A program made the translations under genes and the position numbers. This document shows positions 15,607 through 28,000 of a stretch of 49,701 bases of DNA, in pieces. The DNA comes from Myxococcales bacterium (lineage in GTDB: Bacteria > Myxococcota_A > UBA9042). The notes beneath the pieces were generated by a model, which was not told where the DNA came from, did no database searches, and was given only the letters and a program-made list of their open reading frames with translations. Positions within the stretch are counted from its first letter, which is position 1. The number at the start of each line of letters is the position of its first letter. The DNA lies in the NCBI GenBank assembly GCA_009692425.1, contig SHZF01000031.1, forward strand, positions 1-49,701, given 5' to 3'.

Positions 15607-18600
15607 ATGGCGCCGCACTCCCGCTGTCTTGTCGTCCGTGCCGGGCTGCTGGCTAGCTGCATCAGCGCTGTGGCTTGCACGGCGACCAAGCCAACACCGG
15701 CCGCGACCGTCGAAGAAGAACCGGAGGACATCGAAGGCACCGACCCCGACGCCGCCACCGAAGTCGCGGACAGCGCGCCACCCGGCGACGCGAAGACGGA
15801 CGCGAAACCTGACATCAAACCGGACGTGAAGACGGACGCCGACACGGGCATCGACGTGGAAGACGCGACTCCACCGGACGCGACCGATGAACCCGACGCC
15901 GGAATCGAGGACCTGCCGGACGGCGTGCTGGCCGCGGCCGACGGTGGTGCCGAGAGCGGCGCCACGGAGGTGGGCGGGGTCTCCGATGCCGACGTCGGGC
16001 TGGCCCCAGAGACGGCTCCCGACGCCGGTACCGACGTGCCCGACAGCAGCGACGGGGGCGGCCCGGACGCCCCGGAGGTCAAGTTGCCGCCGCCCGACAA
16101 GGCATGCACCTCGGACGCGGACTGCGCCGATCTCACGAAAGACATCTGCACCGCGAAGTTCAAGTGCATCACGAATGCGAAGGGCGAAAACAAGTGCGTG
16201 GGCTTCTTCAAGTCCGACGGCGCCGCGTGCGACGACGGCAAGCCGTGCACGGCGGCGGACCACTGCGTGGCGGGGGATTGCATTGGCATTCCGAAGCTGT
16301 GCCTCGACGAAGACAACAACCCGTGCACCCTCGAGGTGTGCGACACGGTCAAGGGCTGCCCGGCCAAAGGCAAAGGCGCATATTCGGCGCTCGACACCCC
16401 TTGCAGCGACGACAACAAGTGCACTGTAGGCGACGCCTGCGACCTGGTGGGACAGTGCAAGTCGGGCGTCAACAACAAATGCGAGTGCACGAAGAACGAC
16501 GACTGCAAGCCCTTCGACGACGGCAACCCGTGCAACGGGACCCTGGCGTGCAAATTCAATACATGCGTGGTCGACACGAAGACCATCGTGACCTGCCCGA
16601 CGGACAAGGACACAGCGTGCCAGACGTCCCTGTGTGCGCCGGCGACCGGCAAGTGCGGGGTCGCGCAGAAGTCCGACGGGCTGGCGTGCGACGACGGCAG
16701 TTCCTGCACGTTCCCCGACCTGTGCGAAGGCGGTTTGTGCAAGGCGGCCGCGGTGAAGTGCAATGACGGCAACTCGTGCACGACCGACAGTTGTGACCCC
16801 AAGGCCGGGTGCAAGAACGATGCCAACGCGGTCCTGTGCAACGACGGCGACAAGTGCACCAGCGCCGACACGTGCACCAACGGCGCGTGCACAGGCAACC
16901 CGTCGAAGGAACTGTGCGCGTGCACCACCGACAACGATTGCCCCAACGACGCCGACAAGTGCAATGGTGCCTTGGCGTGCGTGAGCAACACGTGCGTGCT
17001 CACTCTCGGCTCGGCGGTGGTGTGCCCGCTCAGCGGCCCGTGCACCGTGGTGGCGTGCAACCCGTTGACCGGGCAGTGCGTCGCGCAGGACAAGGCGCCT
17101 GGCGAACCGTGCGACGACGGCAGCGCGTGCACCTTCGGCGACAAGTGCGGCCCCGACGGCAAGTGCAGCGAGGCGAAGAAGGTCGTGTGCGCCGACGGGA
17201 ATCCGTGCACGGACGAGGCCTGCCTGGCCGACGTCGGCTGCGTGGTGAGCTACAATCAGGCACCGTGCAACGACGCCGACTACTGCACGGCGCCCGACAC
17301 ATGCGTGCAGGGCAAATGCGTCGGCGTCGGCACCGCGTGCCAGTGCGAAGAGGACGCGGATTGTGCCAAGAAGGACTTCACGTCCGACAAGTGTGCGGGC
17401 ATCGCGATCTACCAGTGCGACACGGTCAGCAAGCAGTGCGAGGAAAAGACGCAGGCCGTACCGAAAGTCTGCGCCGCGCCGGGCGACAACCCGTGCGTGT
17501 TCGCGGCGTGCGACCCCAAGTCGGGGCAGTGCGACACGAAACCCAAGGCCGACGGCTTGACCTGCAGCGACGGCGACCCTTGCAGCACGAAGGACAAGTG
17601 CACGTTTGGCGTCTGCAAGGGCGTCGGCGCGATCGAAACGGGCCAGTGTGACGACGGGAACCCGTGCACGGCGGACATCTGCGAGTCCAAGGCTACGCCC
17701 GACACCTGCAAGCACGACAGCAGCCTGCTCGAGGGCGGCGCCTGCAGCGACGGCTCGGCCTGCACGAAAGCCGACTTGTGCAAGAACGGCAAGTGCTTCG
17801 GTTCGGCGGTGAGTTGCGATGACGGCAACGCGTGCACCGACGATGTCTGCGACACGATATCGGGCTGCATCAAGTCGTCCAAGGCGAAAGGGTCGCCTTG
17901 CAGCGACAACAATCCGTGTACCGGCGACGCCGCCAAGGCACCGCAAGTCGCCATGGACGTGTGCGGCGCTTCCGGCGGTTGCGTGGCGGGCGGGGCGAAG
18001 GTGTGCAACGACGCCAAACCGTGCACCGACGACTCGTGCGACCCGCTGGCCCTGCCGGCGAGCGGCATCGACGACAAGCAGGCCAAGACCGGCTGCGTGT
18101 TCCTGTACAACGACGCGACCTGCGTATCGGGCGACGCGTGTATTACCGATGCGATCTGCAAGAACGGCCTGTGCGGGGTCGGTGGCTCGAAGCCGGTCGT
18201 GTGCGACGACAAGAACCCATGTACGGCGGACTCGTGCAAGGCGGCGTCGGGCTGCAAGGCGGAGCCGACCAGCGCAGCGTGCGACGATGGCAACGCGTGC
18301 ACGAAAGACGACGTTTGCGCCGCCGCGGCGTGTGGCGGAGCGGCGGTGGCGTGCAACGACGAGAATGCGTGCACGAAGGACGCGTGTGACCCGGCCAAGG
18401 GCTGCACGTTCACCGCCACGAAGGGCGATTGCGGCGCGTTCGCGTCCTGCGGTGGGCCGGACCCGACCAAGCCGACGTGCGTGTTCGGCGGGAGCAGCCA
18501 CCTCCTGATCAGCGAGGTGTACGCCGGGGTGGCTTGGAAGGCAGACGACGATTTCATCGAAATCTACAACCCGACCACCGCCACGGTCGACCTCGCCGAC

Positions 18601-20715
18601 TACGAACTGGGCTTCCGCGCGCTGGCCGGCGACGTCACGACGACCTGGGTGTCGGTTCCACTCGGCAAGAAGGGTGACGTGATCTTCCCGTTTGGCTACG
18701 TCGTCGCTGGCGGCAAGGGTCCGGCGGCCGGAGGCATCGCGTTCGACGTCGTGAGCCCGGACTTCAAACTGAACCCACTCGCGCAACACATCCGCTTGCG
18801 CGACAAGACGTTCGGCGTCGTTCACGATGGCGTTGCATGGGCCCCGGGCAGCGCGGCCGTGATCGACGCCGCAGACACGCCCGCGACTGCGAAGGTGGGC
18901 ACGCCGTTCGACTCGTCGCAGTGGCCCTCGCCGCGCAGCCTGGAGCGCAAGGCCACTGCAAACAGCACCCTGGACACGATGGCGCCCCACAAGTCCGAGT
19001 GGCTCGGCGGCAACCTGCTCGACAACAACGATTGCGCGGCGGATTTTCTCGTGCGGTGGACACCCGAGCCGCAGCCGCGCACCCTCAACCGGTACGAGCC
19101 CGCGTGCGGCGGCACCTGCCCGGTCGCCAAGATTTGCGACTATGGTGGCTCCGGTTTCGACAAGTGCGTCGCCGACAAGGAGTGCCTGAGCTTCGGTGTC
19201 GAGAAGGCGTTGGCGTGCGGGGCCGGCAAGGTGTGCAGCTCGGCCATCGGCGAATGCGTGGTAGACTCAAAGCGACTGGTGTTCAGCCAGTTGTACTTCG
19301 GCACGGCGGCGCTGACTGACCACGAGTACATCGAGCTTTACAACGGCTCGGCCAGCGAGGTCGACCTCTCAGGTTGCGTGATCCAGGTCAAGGGTCCGAG
19401 CGCGGTGCCCGGCGACGCGTGGGTCAAGTCGCCGCTGCAGTTCCCGGCCGGAACGCTCGCGCCGAAAAACAGCTATGTTGTCGTTGCGACGAAGACATTC
19501 GCCGAAACGGGTGCCGGCGTCGATTTCGTCGTGCAGACTTCACTCGGGCTGGGAGCGATGCAGACGGGCAGCACCGTGCGGCTGTGGGACCCGCGCACCG
19601 ACGTTGAACTCGACCTTGTCGGCTGGGGGACGGCCAAGACGTTCAGCGGCGCCGCTGTGGTGGGTGGCGGACCCGCGCCTGCGCCCTACGTCGGAGCGGT
19701 GCTCGAGCGCAAGGCGTCCATCATCTCGACATCGGCTACGCTCGACGAATTCGGCGCGGGCACCCAGGCTTTCGCCGGCAACGGCTACGACACCAACGTC
19801 GACAACAAGGACTGGGTCGTGATGGGAGAGCCGCACCCGCACTCGCTTGCGTCGGGCGTGTACGAGCCCGCGTGCGGCGGCACGTGCAAGATCGACACGG
19901 TGTGCAATTTCGTGGTGGGCCAGGAGGCGTGCGTGCTGCCGGATTGCGGCGGCGTCTGCTTCAACGAGCCCGGTGCCGGCTGCAACGTAAAGTCGAACGC
20001 CGCGAGCCTGGTCGATCGCTGCACGCGCTACGTCATGATCGCAGAGTTCGCGACCGAGGGCGACAAGGACTTCGTCGAGTCCGGCGGCAAGACGTTGCCT
20101 CCCGCGTACAATGAGTACGTGTTGCTGTACAATCCGACCGCAGCGTCCGTGCAGCTCAAGGGCTTGGCCTTGCAGTATTTTCCGGCGGGCGGCGGCAATC
20201 CGCTCGCGATGACCTCGACTGGCAGTGCGACGATCAAGGCGCTCGACGGTGCGATCGAGGCGTTCAGCTATTTCCTTGTCGTGCCGCGCTTCTACGTCGG
20301 GACGCTCAAGGGCAAACTCGCGCCGGACTTCGTCGCCAATATCGACTGGAATCTCGATTCCGCGAAGGGCGCGATCCGGCTGGCGCGCCTCAACGGCAAG
20401 TATCCTCCAGAAAAAATAAATGGAAACGCGGATCTCGTTGCATGGGGCGTGGGCATGGAGGCCCAAGCGGAAGGCAAGGCGCCCACCGTGCCGCAGGTGG
20501 GCGCCGTCGGCAGCCCCGGCAAGAACGGGGCCCTGCGGCGCCGGCCCGAAGCGCCGGCGTGGATGGAACCGCCGCCGCCGACAGCGATCTTCGACAACCA
20601 ACGTGGCTGGCTGTACGCAGGCCACGGTCATGATACGCAAAACAACGCCAAAGATTTCGTGGCGAATCCGGGCCGCAGCCTGCGGACCAAGCAGTCGCCG
20701 CCGCAGAAGCCCTGA
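15607..20715 (+). CDS. Giant Cys-repeat lipoprotein with three lamin-tail domains
   Basis: From ATG 15607 the protein has 1702 residues. The signal peptide ends in AVAC (Cys about 23). An Asp/Pro/Ala/Thr stalk (about 25-165) is followed by about 19 Cys repeats of the CDDGNxCT-x-x-xxC type up to about residue 955. They are like the Dictyostelium (slime mould) repeat of eukaryotic extracellular proteins. Three lamin-tail-type domains follow: SHLLISEVYAG with FIEIYNPTT near 963, RLVFSQLYFG with YIELYNGSA near 1223, and RYVMIAEFATEG with YVLLYNPTA near 1475. Cys-rich spacers (CGGTCPVAKICDYGG, CGGTCKIDTVCNF) separate them. It should be anchored at the outer membrane and reach outward. ABC-F and this gene are 39 bases apart. 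Exact role unknown; adhesion or matrix binding is inference. Confidence 0.85.
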   Translation: MAPHSRCLVVRAGLLASCISAVACTATKPTPAATVEEEPEDIEGTDPDAATEVADSAPPGDAKTDAKPDIKPDVKTDADTGIDVEDATPPDATDEPDAGIEDLPDGVLAAADGGAESGATEVGGVSDADVGLAPETAPDAGTDVPDSSDGGGPDAPEVKLPPPDKACTSDADCADLTKDICTAKFKCITNAKGENKCVGFFKSDGAACDDGKPCTAADHCVAGDCIGIPKLCLDEDNNPCTLEVCDTVKGCPAKGKGAYSALDTPCSDDNKCTVGDACDLVGQCKSGVNNKCECTKNDDCKPFDDGNPCNGTLACKFNTCVVDTKTIVTCPTDKDTACQTSLCAPATGKCGVAQKSDGLACDDGSSCTFPDLCEGGLCKAAAVKCNDGNSCTTDSCDPKAGCKNDANAVLCNDGDKCTSADTCTNGACTGNPSKELCACTTDNDCPNDADKCNGALACVSNTCVLTLGSAVVCPLSGPCTVVACNPLTGQCVAQDKAPGEPCDDGSACTFGDKCGPDGKCSEAKKVVCADGNPCTDEACLADVGCVVSYNQAPCNDADYCTAPDTCVQGKCVGVGTACQCEEDADCAKKDFTSDKCAGIAIYQCDTVSKQCEEKTQAVPKVCAAPGDNPCVFAACDPKSGQCDTKPKADGLTCSDGDPCSTKDKCTFGVCKGVGAIETGQCDDGNPCTADICESKATPDTCKHDSSLLEGGACSDGSACTKADLCKNGKCFGSAVSCDDGNACTDDVCDTISGCIKSSKAKGSPCSDNNPCTGDAAKAPQVAMDVCGASGGCVAGGAKVCNDAKPCTDDSCDPLALPASGIDDKQAKTGCVFLYNDATCVSGDACITDAICKNGLCGVGGSKPVVCDDKNPCTADSCKAASGCKAEPTSAACDDGNACTKDDVCAAAACGGAAVACNDENACTKDACDPAKGCTFTATKGDCGAFASCGGPDPTKPTCVFGGSSHLLISEVYAGVAWKADDDFIEIYNPTTATVDLADYELGFRALAGDVTTTWVSVPLGKKGDVIFPFGYVVAGGKGPAAGGIAFDVVSPDFKLNPLAQHIRLRDKTFGVVHDGVAWAPGSAAVIDAADTPATAKVGTPFDSSQWPSPRSLERKATANSTLDTMAPHKSEWLGGNLLDNNDCAADFLVRWTPEPQPRTLNRYEPACGGTCPVAKICDYGGSGFDKCVADKECLSFGVEKALACGAGKVCSSAIGECVVDSKRLVFSQLYFGTAALTDHEYIELYNGSASEVDLSGCVIQVKGPSAVPGDAWVKSPLQFPAGTLAPKNSYVVVATKTFAETGAGVDFVVQTSLGLGAMQTGSTVRLWDPRTDVELDLVGWGTAKTFSGAAVVGGGPAPAPYVGAVLERKASIISTSATLDEFGAGTQAFAGNGYDTNVDNKDWVVMGEPHPHSLASGVYEPACGGTCKIDTVCNFVVGQEACVLPDCGGVCFNEPGAGCNVKSNAASLVDRCTRYVMIAEFATEGDKDFVESGGKTLPPAYNEYVLLYNPTAASVQLKGLALQYFPAGGGNPLAMTSTGSATIKALDGAIEAFSYFLVVPRFYVGTLKGKLAPDFVANIDWNLDSAKGAIRLARLNGKYPPEKINGNADLVAWGVGMEAQAEGKAPTVPQVGAVGSPGKNGALRRRPEAPAWMEPPPPTAIFDNQRGWLYAGHGHDTQNNAKDFVANPGRSLRTKQSPPQKP

Positions 20716-20754
20716 CGACTTGCCGTCTCCGCATCACGCCCTCCAAGCCACCCC

Positions 20755-22776
<2,022 letters not shown>

Positions 22777-22880
22777 CAGCGGCAGGATGACCGACTCCGT
22801 GCAGGGGCCCGCAGACCGAATACGCACCGCACGCGTCGAACTCCTCAGCAGCGGCCCCGTGATCGCTGCGGGAGGTTCCG

Positions 22881-23225
22881 ATGACTACGCCCATTCCCCG
22901 TGACGACCATGGCACCGTAGAAGGTACGGTCCTGCCGATCGACGAAGTCCGCGGTTGGTTCGCAACGCAGCGCCTGGCCCGCCACGCCGCCGGTGGTCCC
23001 GCGTTCAGTCTGGCGCTCGTGGCGGTGAGCCTGGCGGCCGCGGTCGCGCTGCTGGTGGGCTACGGGCAGCCAATCGAGCGCCGCCTGACGCGCGCCGTCC
23101 AGGTCGCCACGCAGCCCACCTATGTCGCCGTGATCCCTGTCCGGATCGCACCGCAACCGCCGGCGCACAGCAAGCCTACGCTGCAGTGGAACGCCACCCA
23201 AGCGTGGTTCGCTGTGGAGCAATAG
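22881..23225 (+). CDS. Small single-pass membrane protein
   Basis: A 114-residue protein starts at ATG 22881 after a good GGGAGG (five-base spacing), which supports it as real. A polar N-terminal part (about 1-35) includes LPIDEVRGWFATQRLARHAA. One transmembrane segment follows (FSLALVAVSLAAAVALLVGY, about 40-60), then a basic stretch and a Pro/Gln-rich tail. No family is recognised. It comes 104 bases after the ABC-F gene and ends 15 bases from the stop of the convergent TIG protein gene. Confidence 0.6.
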   Translation: MTTPIPRDDHGTVEGTVLPIDEVRGWFATQRLARHAAGGPAFSLALVAVSLAAAVALLVGYGQPIERRLTRAVQVATQPTYVAVIPVRIAPQPPAHSKPTLQWNATQAWFAVEQ

Positions 23226-23240
23226 GGCGGCGGGACCCGG

Positions 23241-24914
23241 CTACGCGACGCGACGCCGGACGAACAAAACTGCGGCGATCAGGAGCAGCGTGCCGAAAAC
23301 CGCTCCGCCCCTGCCGCCGTGACCGGTCCGCGCCGCGCCGCAACTGTCGGGCGCAGAGGTCGCGGCCACCGCCACGCCGCAAGAGCCGACCCGGATGGCG
23401 TTGACGAGCACCTTCTGCACGCCATCGGGACCGATCACCATCACCGAATGCTCACCGGGCGCAAACCCCTTCGGCAGCAACGCGGTCGCCTTCGCGCCAG
23501 AAACCGACACATCGACGCCAGGCAGGTCAGTCGTGCCGACGCGCAGCTTCATGCCGGCGCGAAAACCGGCACCGTAGACAGTCACCTGCGTGTCGCGGTT
23601 CACGTCGGCACATTTGGGCTGCACATCGTCGAGCACGAGCGGCGCGCCCGCGGTCTCGGCTCCGACTTCCACTCCCGTCGCCGTGTCCGCAGCGCCCGCA
23701 TCGGGACCCGCTGCAATCACGTCGGGTGCAGCCGGCGCGGTCACGCTGAAGGCATCCTCCTTGAAGCCGAACGCGCCCGAGGGGTTCGTGACCACGACTT
23801 GATACTTCTTGACGGCCAGCCCGGGCGGCACCTGGACCGTGAGCGACGTGCCGTTGGGCGCCACCGCCTCGACCTGCACGGCCGTCGCGTCGAGTTGCAC
23901 CTTACATCCGGAGACGAAGCCCGACCCCTTGATCTCGATGGTCGCCGCCTTGTCGTTCGGCGCGCTGTTCGGCACGACGAGTTCGACGACGGGTTTGGCG
24001 GGCGGCACATCGGCAGCCGGGAGTCCGCTGTCGGCGACCTTGACGTCGTTGTCGAGGCCGCCGCTGTCGGTCGAGCCCGCGTCCACTTTCGAGCCGCCGT
24101 CCGCCGTCGGGCCCGCATCGGGGTCGGGCGCGCCCACGGCCTGCCCATCGACACCGAGCCGGAGCAAGAAGTCGCCCTTCATCGTGAAGCCGACCTCGTT
24201 CGTCAGGTTTTCAACGAACTTCCACTGCTTGGCACCGCTGCAGACCCCGAGCGGCCACACCAGGTGCATCACATTCGACTTCAACGTCGTCGCAGTGTCG
24301 GTGATCGCGGCGAGGTCCTGGCAGCCGCAGCCCAGTTCTAAGCCCGCAATCTCCGCCTTGAGGCACTGCTCGCTCCACTCGTCGACGAGGCTCTTGGCAT
24401 TGGCGAGCGTGCGCACCATCACCCAGATGTTGCCGCTCTGGATGAGCGGCGGGTGGTTCTCCGGCTTCGTCCAGTCGAACTGGTAGATCATGATCGTGTT
24501 GCCGACGACGGGAACGCCGATCTGGCCGCCGATGGCAAAATCGACCGTGTTGATCGTCCAGATCGGCTTGCTGCCCGGGTCGGGGCCTTCGCCCGCCGAG
24601 TTGTAGAACTCGAGAAGGTAGTCCGCCTTCTTCGGCACTGCGACCTTGGTCGACTGGGCCATCACGAGTTCGACCGTGAGGATCTTGACCGGGTAGTCCT
24701 GCTGTTTCGGCCGGTACACCTGCCCCCACGCCTCCCCGCTGACGAAGCCCGGGTGCACGTAGTTCGGATGCGTTTTCGTGTAGTTGACGAGTTCGTTCGC
24801 GTCGCCGGGCAGGTCGTCGTACTTCCACATCACCTTTTCGGCGAATGCGGGTCCGGCGAGGCTGAAAACGCTGGCAATCGCGGCCAAGGCGGTAGCGGTG
24901 GATCGACGGAGCAT
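23241..24914 (-). CDS. MYXO-CTERM-type surface protein with two TIG/IPT domains
   Basis: From ATG 24914 (GAGG six bases upstream) the protein has 557 residues. A signal peptide (MLRRSTATALAAIASVFSLAG, AFA) is followed by a domain of about 250 residues of unknown type with Trp/Tyr-rich strands and a CGC cluster. A short Asp/Gly/Ser-rich linker leads to two Ig-like TIG/IPT domains near residues 300-385 and 425-510, with PNSAPNDKAATIEIKGSGF and PKCADVNRDTQVTVYGAGF. The end is DSCGAARTGHGGRGG, a hydrophobic segment and RRRVA: Cys, Gly-rich turn, membrane helix and Arg cluster, as in the MYXO-CTERM sorting signal of myxobacteria. It is therefore probably processed and anchored at the surface. Function of the N-terminal domain unknown. 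Confidence 0.8.
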   Translation of the reverse strand: MLRRSTATALAAIASVFSLAGPAFAEKVMWKYDDLPGDANELVNYTKTHPNYVHPGFVSGEAWGQVYRPKQQDYPVKILTVELVMAQSTKVAVPKKADYLLEFYNSAGEGPDPGSKPIWTINTVDFAIGGQIGVPVVGNTIMIYQFDWTKPENHPPLIQSGNIWVMVRTLANAKSLVDEWSEQCLKAEIAGLELGCGCQDLAAITDTATTLKSNVMHLVWPLGVCSGAKQWKFVENLTNEVGFTMKGDFLLRLGVDGQAVGAPDPDAGPTADGGSKVDAGSTDSGGLDNDVKVADSGLPAADVPPAKPVVELVVPNSAPNDKAATIEIKGSGFVSGCKVQLDATAVQVEAVAPNGTSLTVQVPPGLAVKKYQVVVTNPSGAFGFKEDAFSVTAPAAPDVIAAGPDAGAADTATGVEVGAETAGAPLVLDDVQPKCADVNRDTQVTVYGAGFRAGMKLRVGTTDLPGVDVSVSGAKATALLPKGFAPGEHSVMVIGPDGVQKVLVNAIRVGSCGVAVAATSAPDSCGAARTGHGGRGGAVFGTLLLIAAVLFVRRRVA

Positions 24915-24929
24915 TGGCGTCCTCGTAGT

Positions 24930-24959
24930 GGATTGCGTGGCGAGGGGGATTGCGTGGCG
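24930..24959. promoter_or_regulatory. Two 13-bp direct repeats upstream of the MYXO-CTERM gene
   Basis: ggattgcgtggcg occurs at 24930-24942 and again at 24947-24959, a 17-base period. Both lie just before the ATG at 24914 (minus strand), about 16 to 45 bases upstream. Such closely spaced copies may bind an activator or repressor, or affect translation of the leader. No consensus -10/-35 pair stands out nearby. Confidence 0.35.
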
Positions 24960-25036
24960 TGGACTGTTCGGCGCGAAGCCGGACGTCGGCAGAATACATG
25001 ACGGCAGGGTCGGCGCCAGTCGGATTCCAGGTTCCG

Positions 25037-28000
25037 CTACGGGTGTGACCAGCCGCCTGCCGCTTCTACGAAAAGGACCGTGTACAACTCGATGGCCATG
25101 TCGCGGCAGTTCGTGTAGCGCCCTTCGGGCTTCTTGGCCATCAGCTTCTCGATGATCGGAACGACGCCAGCAGGCAAGGCGGCGTTGAACTTGCGCGGGT
25201 CGGGCACGGGCTGCAGCGCCTGCGCCGCGAACAGGTTGTCGTCGGCAAAAGGCAGGAAGCCGGTCAGGGCGCGGAAAAGCAGCACTCCGAGCGCGTAGAT
25301 GTCGGCACGGTAGTCGGCCTTGGCGCCCATCAGTTGTTCGGGCGCCATATAGTGCGGCGTACCGATCAGCACGGACTGCTCGCCGAAGCCCTCGTCGGCC
25401 ACGCGCGCCAAGCCGAAGTCGAACAGCTTGACGGTGCCATCGACCGCGACCAGCACGTTGTCGGGCTTGACGTCGCGATGGAGGATGCCCTGGCCATGCG
25501 CGTTGTCGAGCGCGTCGCACAGTTGCGAGACCACGCTGAACAGGAACGACAGGTCGCGCATGCCGGCTTTTTGCGGCAGGTATGCGGTCAACGGCACCCC
25601 ATCGACGTATTCCATTGCATAATAGAGTACGCGCTCCGCCTCGCCGATGTCGTAGATGTGGACGATGTTCGGGTGGTTCAGGCTCGCGGCGAGTTTGACT
25701 TCACGCAGGAAGTACTTGCGCGCCATCTCCGTCGAGAGCTGCGTCGACGCCATGAATTTCAGCACGACGATGCGGTCGAGGTGGCGGTCGAGCGCGCGAA
25801 AGACGATGCCGTGACCGCCCTGGCCCAGGTGCTCCAGCCGGCCGTAGCGCTCGCGCAAGCTGGTAGGGACGCCGGCCGGCCAACTATCGCCGATGGGGCG
25901 ACTCGTGGCGTGCAGCAGCTTGCCCGCGGCCTGGTGTTGTTGCGCGAGCACGGCCACCGCCTGCTCCCGGGTATACGCATGCGTGGTCTCTTTGGCCGGC
26001 TGCGGCACCACCTCGACTGCAGACCCGACAAGGCCAAGCACCTGACTCTGGCGCGGGCCGGCATTCGGCGCAGGTTGGGGCGGACCGGCGCGGGATGGTG
26101 TGGCTGCGGGACCGACCCGGGCGACCGAAGCCTCGGGTGCCGGCGTGCCCCTGCGCGGGGCGGTGCCAGCGCTCCGGGCACGCACCAGCGCGCTCGGCGA
26201 GGCATCCTGCGGTCGGCCCGGCCTGGCGTGCTCGAATTCCGTCGGCGCCGGACTCGGTTGTGCCGGCACCGGCGCGGACGCAGGCAGGGCGTGGTCAGGC
26301 AACGGAGCCCGGGCGGCCGCCGGAGCCACCCGGGCGGAAGCCAACCGCCGGACGATCGATGCGGCGATGCGGGGTGGGGCTGGGGCGGGCACGGGCTCTG
26401 CACGGGTGCCGGCGGAGGTGCCGGCGGAGGTTCCCGCAGTAGTTCCCGCGGAGGTTCCCGCAGTAGTTCCCGCGGAGGTTCCCGCAGTGGTTCCCGCAGT
26501 GGTTCCCGCGGAGGTTCCCGCAGTGGTTCCCGCAGTGGTTCCCGCAGTGGTTCCCGCAGTGGTTCCCGCAGTGGTTCCCGCAGTGGTTCCCGCAGTGGTT
26601 CCCCTGGTGTAGGCGCGCGTCGACTGGACGGCGTCGCGCGGGAGACCTGGGGTCGCAGCCTGCGCCGGCGGCGCGATCGGAGTGGCCCCGGGGCGAACGA
26701 CGGGTTGACTCTGCCGCGCCGCCGACCCCGCCAGCGTCACGGTCGAGTGGTGCCGTTCGGGCGCTGGAAACCGGTCGGACCCGTGCACGATGCGGCGCAG
26801 CGCTCCCCCGGCTTCTGACAATCGGGCGGCTTCGGACACCCTCACGATCCCCGACGCGGGGTGACGCGCGGCCACCGCCACCGGCGCGGCAACCAGGGAC
26901 GGAGCTTCATGTGTCGCCGGATGTGCGCGTGCGGCCTGGACGCGCTTGGCAGACGGCCACTCGTTCGTCGATCGCAGCGGTGCGGCGTCGCGCATGGCGG
27001 CGGGAACGGGATCCAGCGAAAGGTCCATGCTGGCGCCGGTGCCGGGGTCGAACGTGCCGCTGACCGCGGTGTCCGACCGGGAGCCGAATCCCTCGCTCGG
27101 CGGGCGAGTCGGGGCGCTACCGAGCAGCGTCTTGAGGTCGGCGCTGGGCTGCAAATCTCCGTCAGGCAAGTCGAATTCTGAACTTATGCACGCGTCGGGT
27201 GCTGGCGCCGACGCAGTGGCCATGTCGGCCGGCGCCGCATGTGCCTGTGCCGCGAAGACCCGGGCGGGCGGTCGCACCGCTTCGACGTGCTCCGCGAGTG
27301 CGGCAGCCGGGCGGTCATCGGCCGGCGCGGCAAACACGCGCGCGACGGGCGCGGCACTCCCCGCTGCCGGGTTGCGAGTCTGGGCGAGAGTCGCGGCGGG
27401 GCCGTAGGCGCGGGCATTGGTGGGCTGCCCCGCAACATCCAGCGCCCCGTGCGACGCCTCCTCGACCCGGGCATTTGCATCCGGGTCGCTGGCAGGTGTC
27501 TCCTGCAGCGTGTTGGCGAACTCGGAACTCGCCCCGCCGACGTCGATCGGCAGTTCCTGGCGCACGGGCGGCGGCTCGACCCCAGTAAATCCATATGGAT
27601 CCGCGACATGCACGGGAGCGGGCGGCCCGTCGACGAACGGAATCTGCACGTCGGGCGACGCTGCCCCCCCAACCAGGTCCATGGCATTCAGCCCGGGGCC
27701 CGCCGTGGGCGACGCTGCACCGAGGATTGGGCGCGCACCGGCGGGTCCCATCCCGTCCAGCGCCGCTGCCGGGGCCTGCACAGGGGTGCCAACGCGCGTT
27801 GCCGTGGGCGCCAATTCGGGCACGTGGGCCGCGGCGATCGCCTCCACGCCACCGGCCAACCAGCGTTCGACGTTGAATTCGACGGCGCCGTACGATTCGG
27901 GCACGAGCGTGTCCGCTTCGGCCAGGTGGAACACCTCGCGCAGCAGGCGACGCAGCGGAACCGCCCCGGCCTCGCAGCGCACGTGGTGCAGCAGCACGGC

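Noticed and set aside
26399-26602. CRISPR-like array
   Set aside because: The repeats are 12 bases, directly adjacent, without spacers, and encode an in-frame protein linker.
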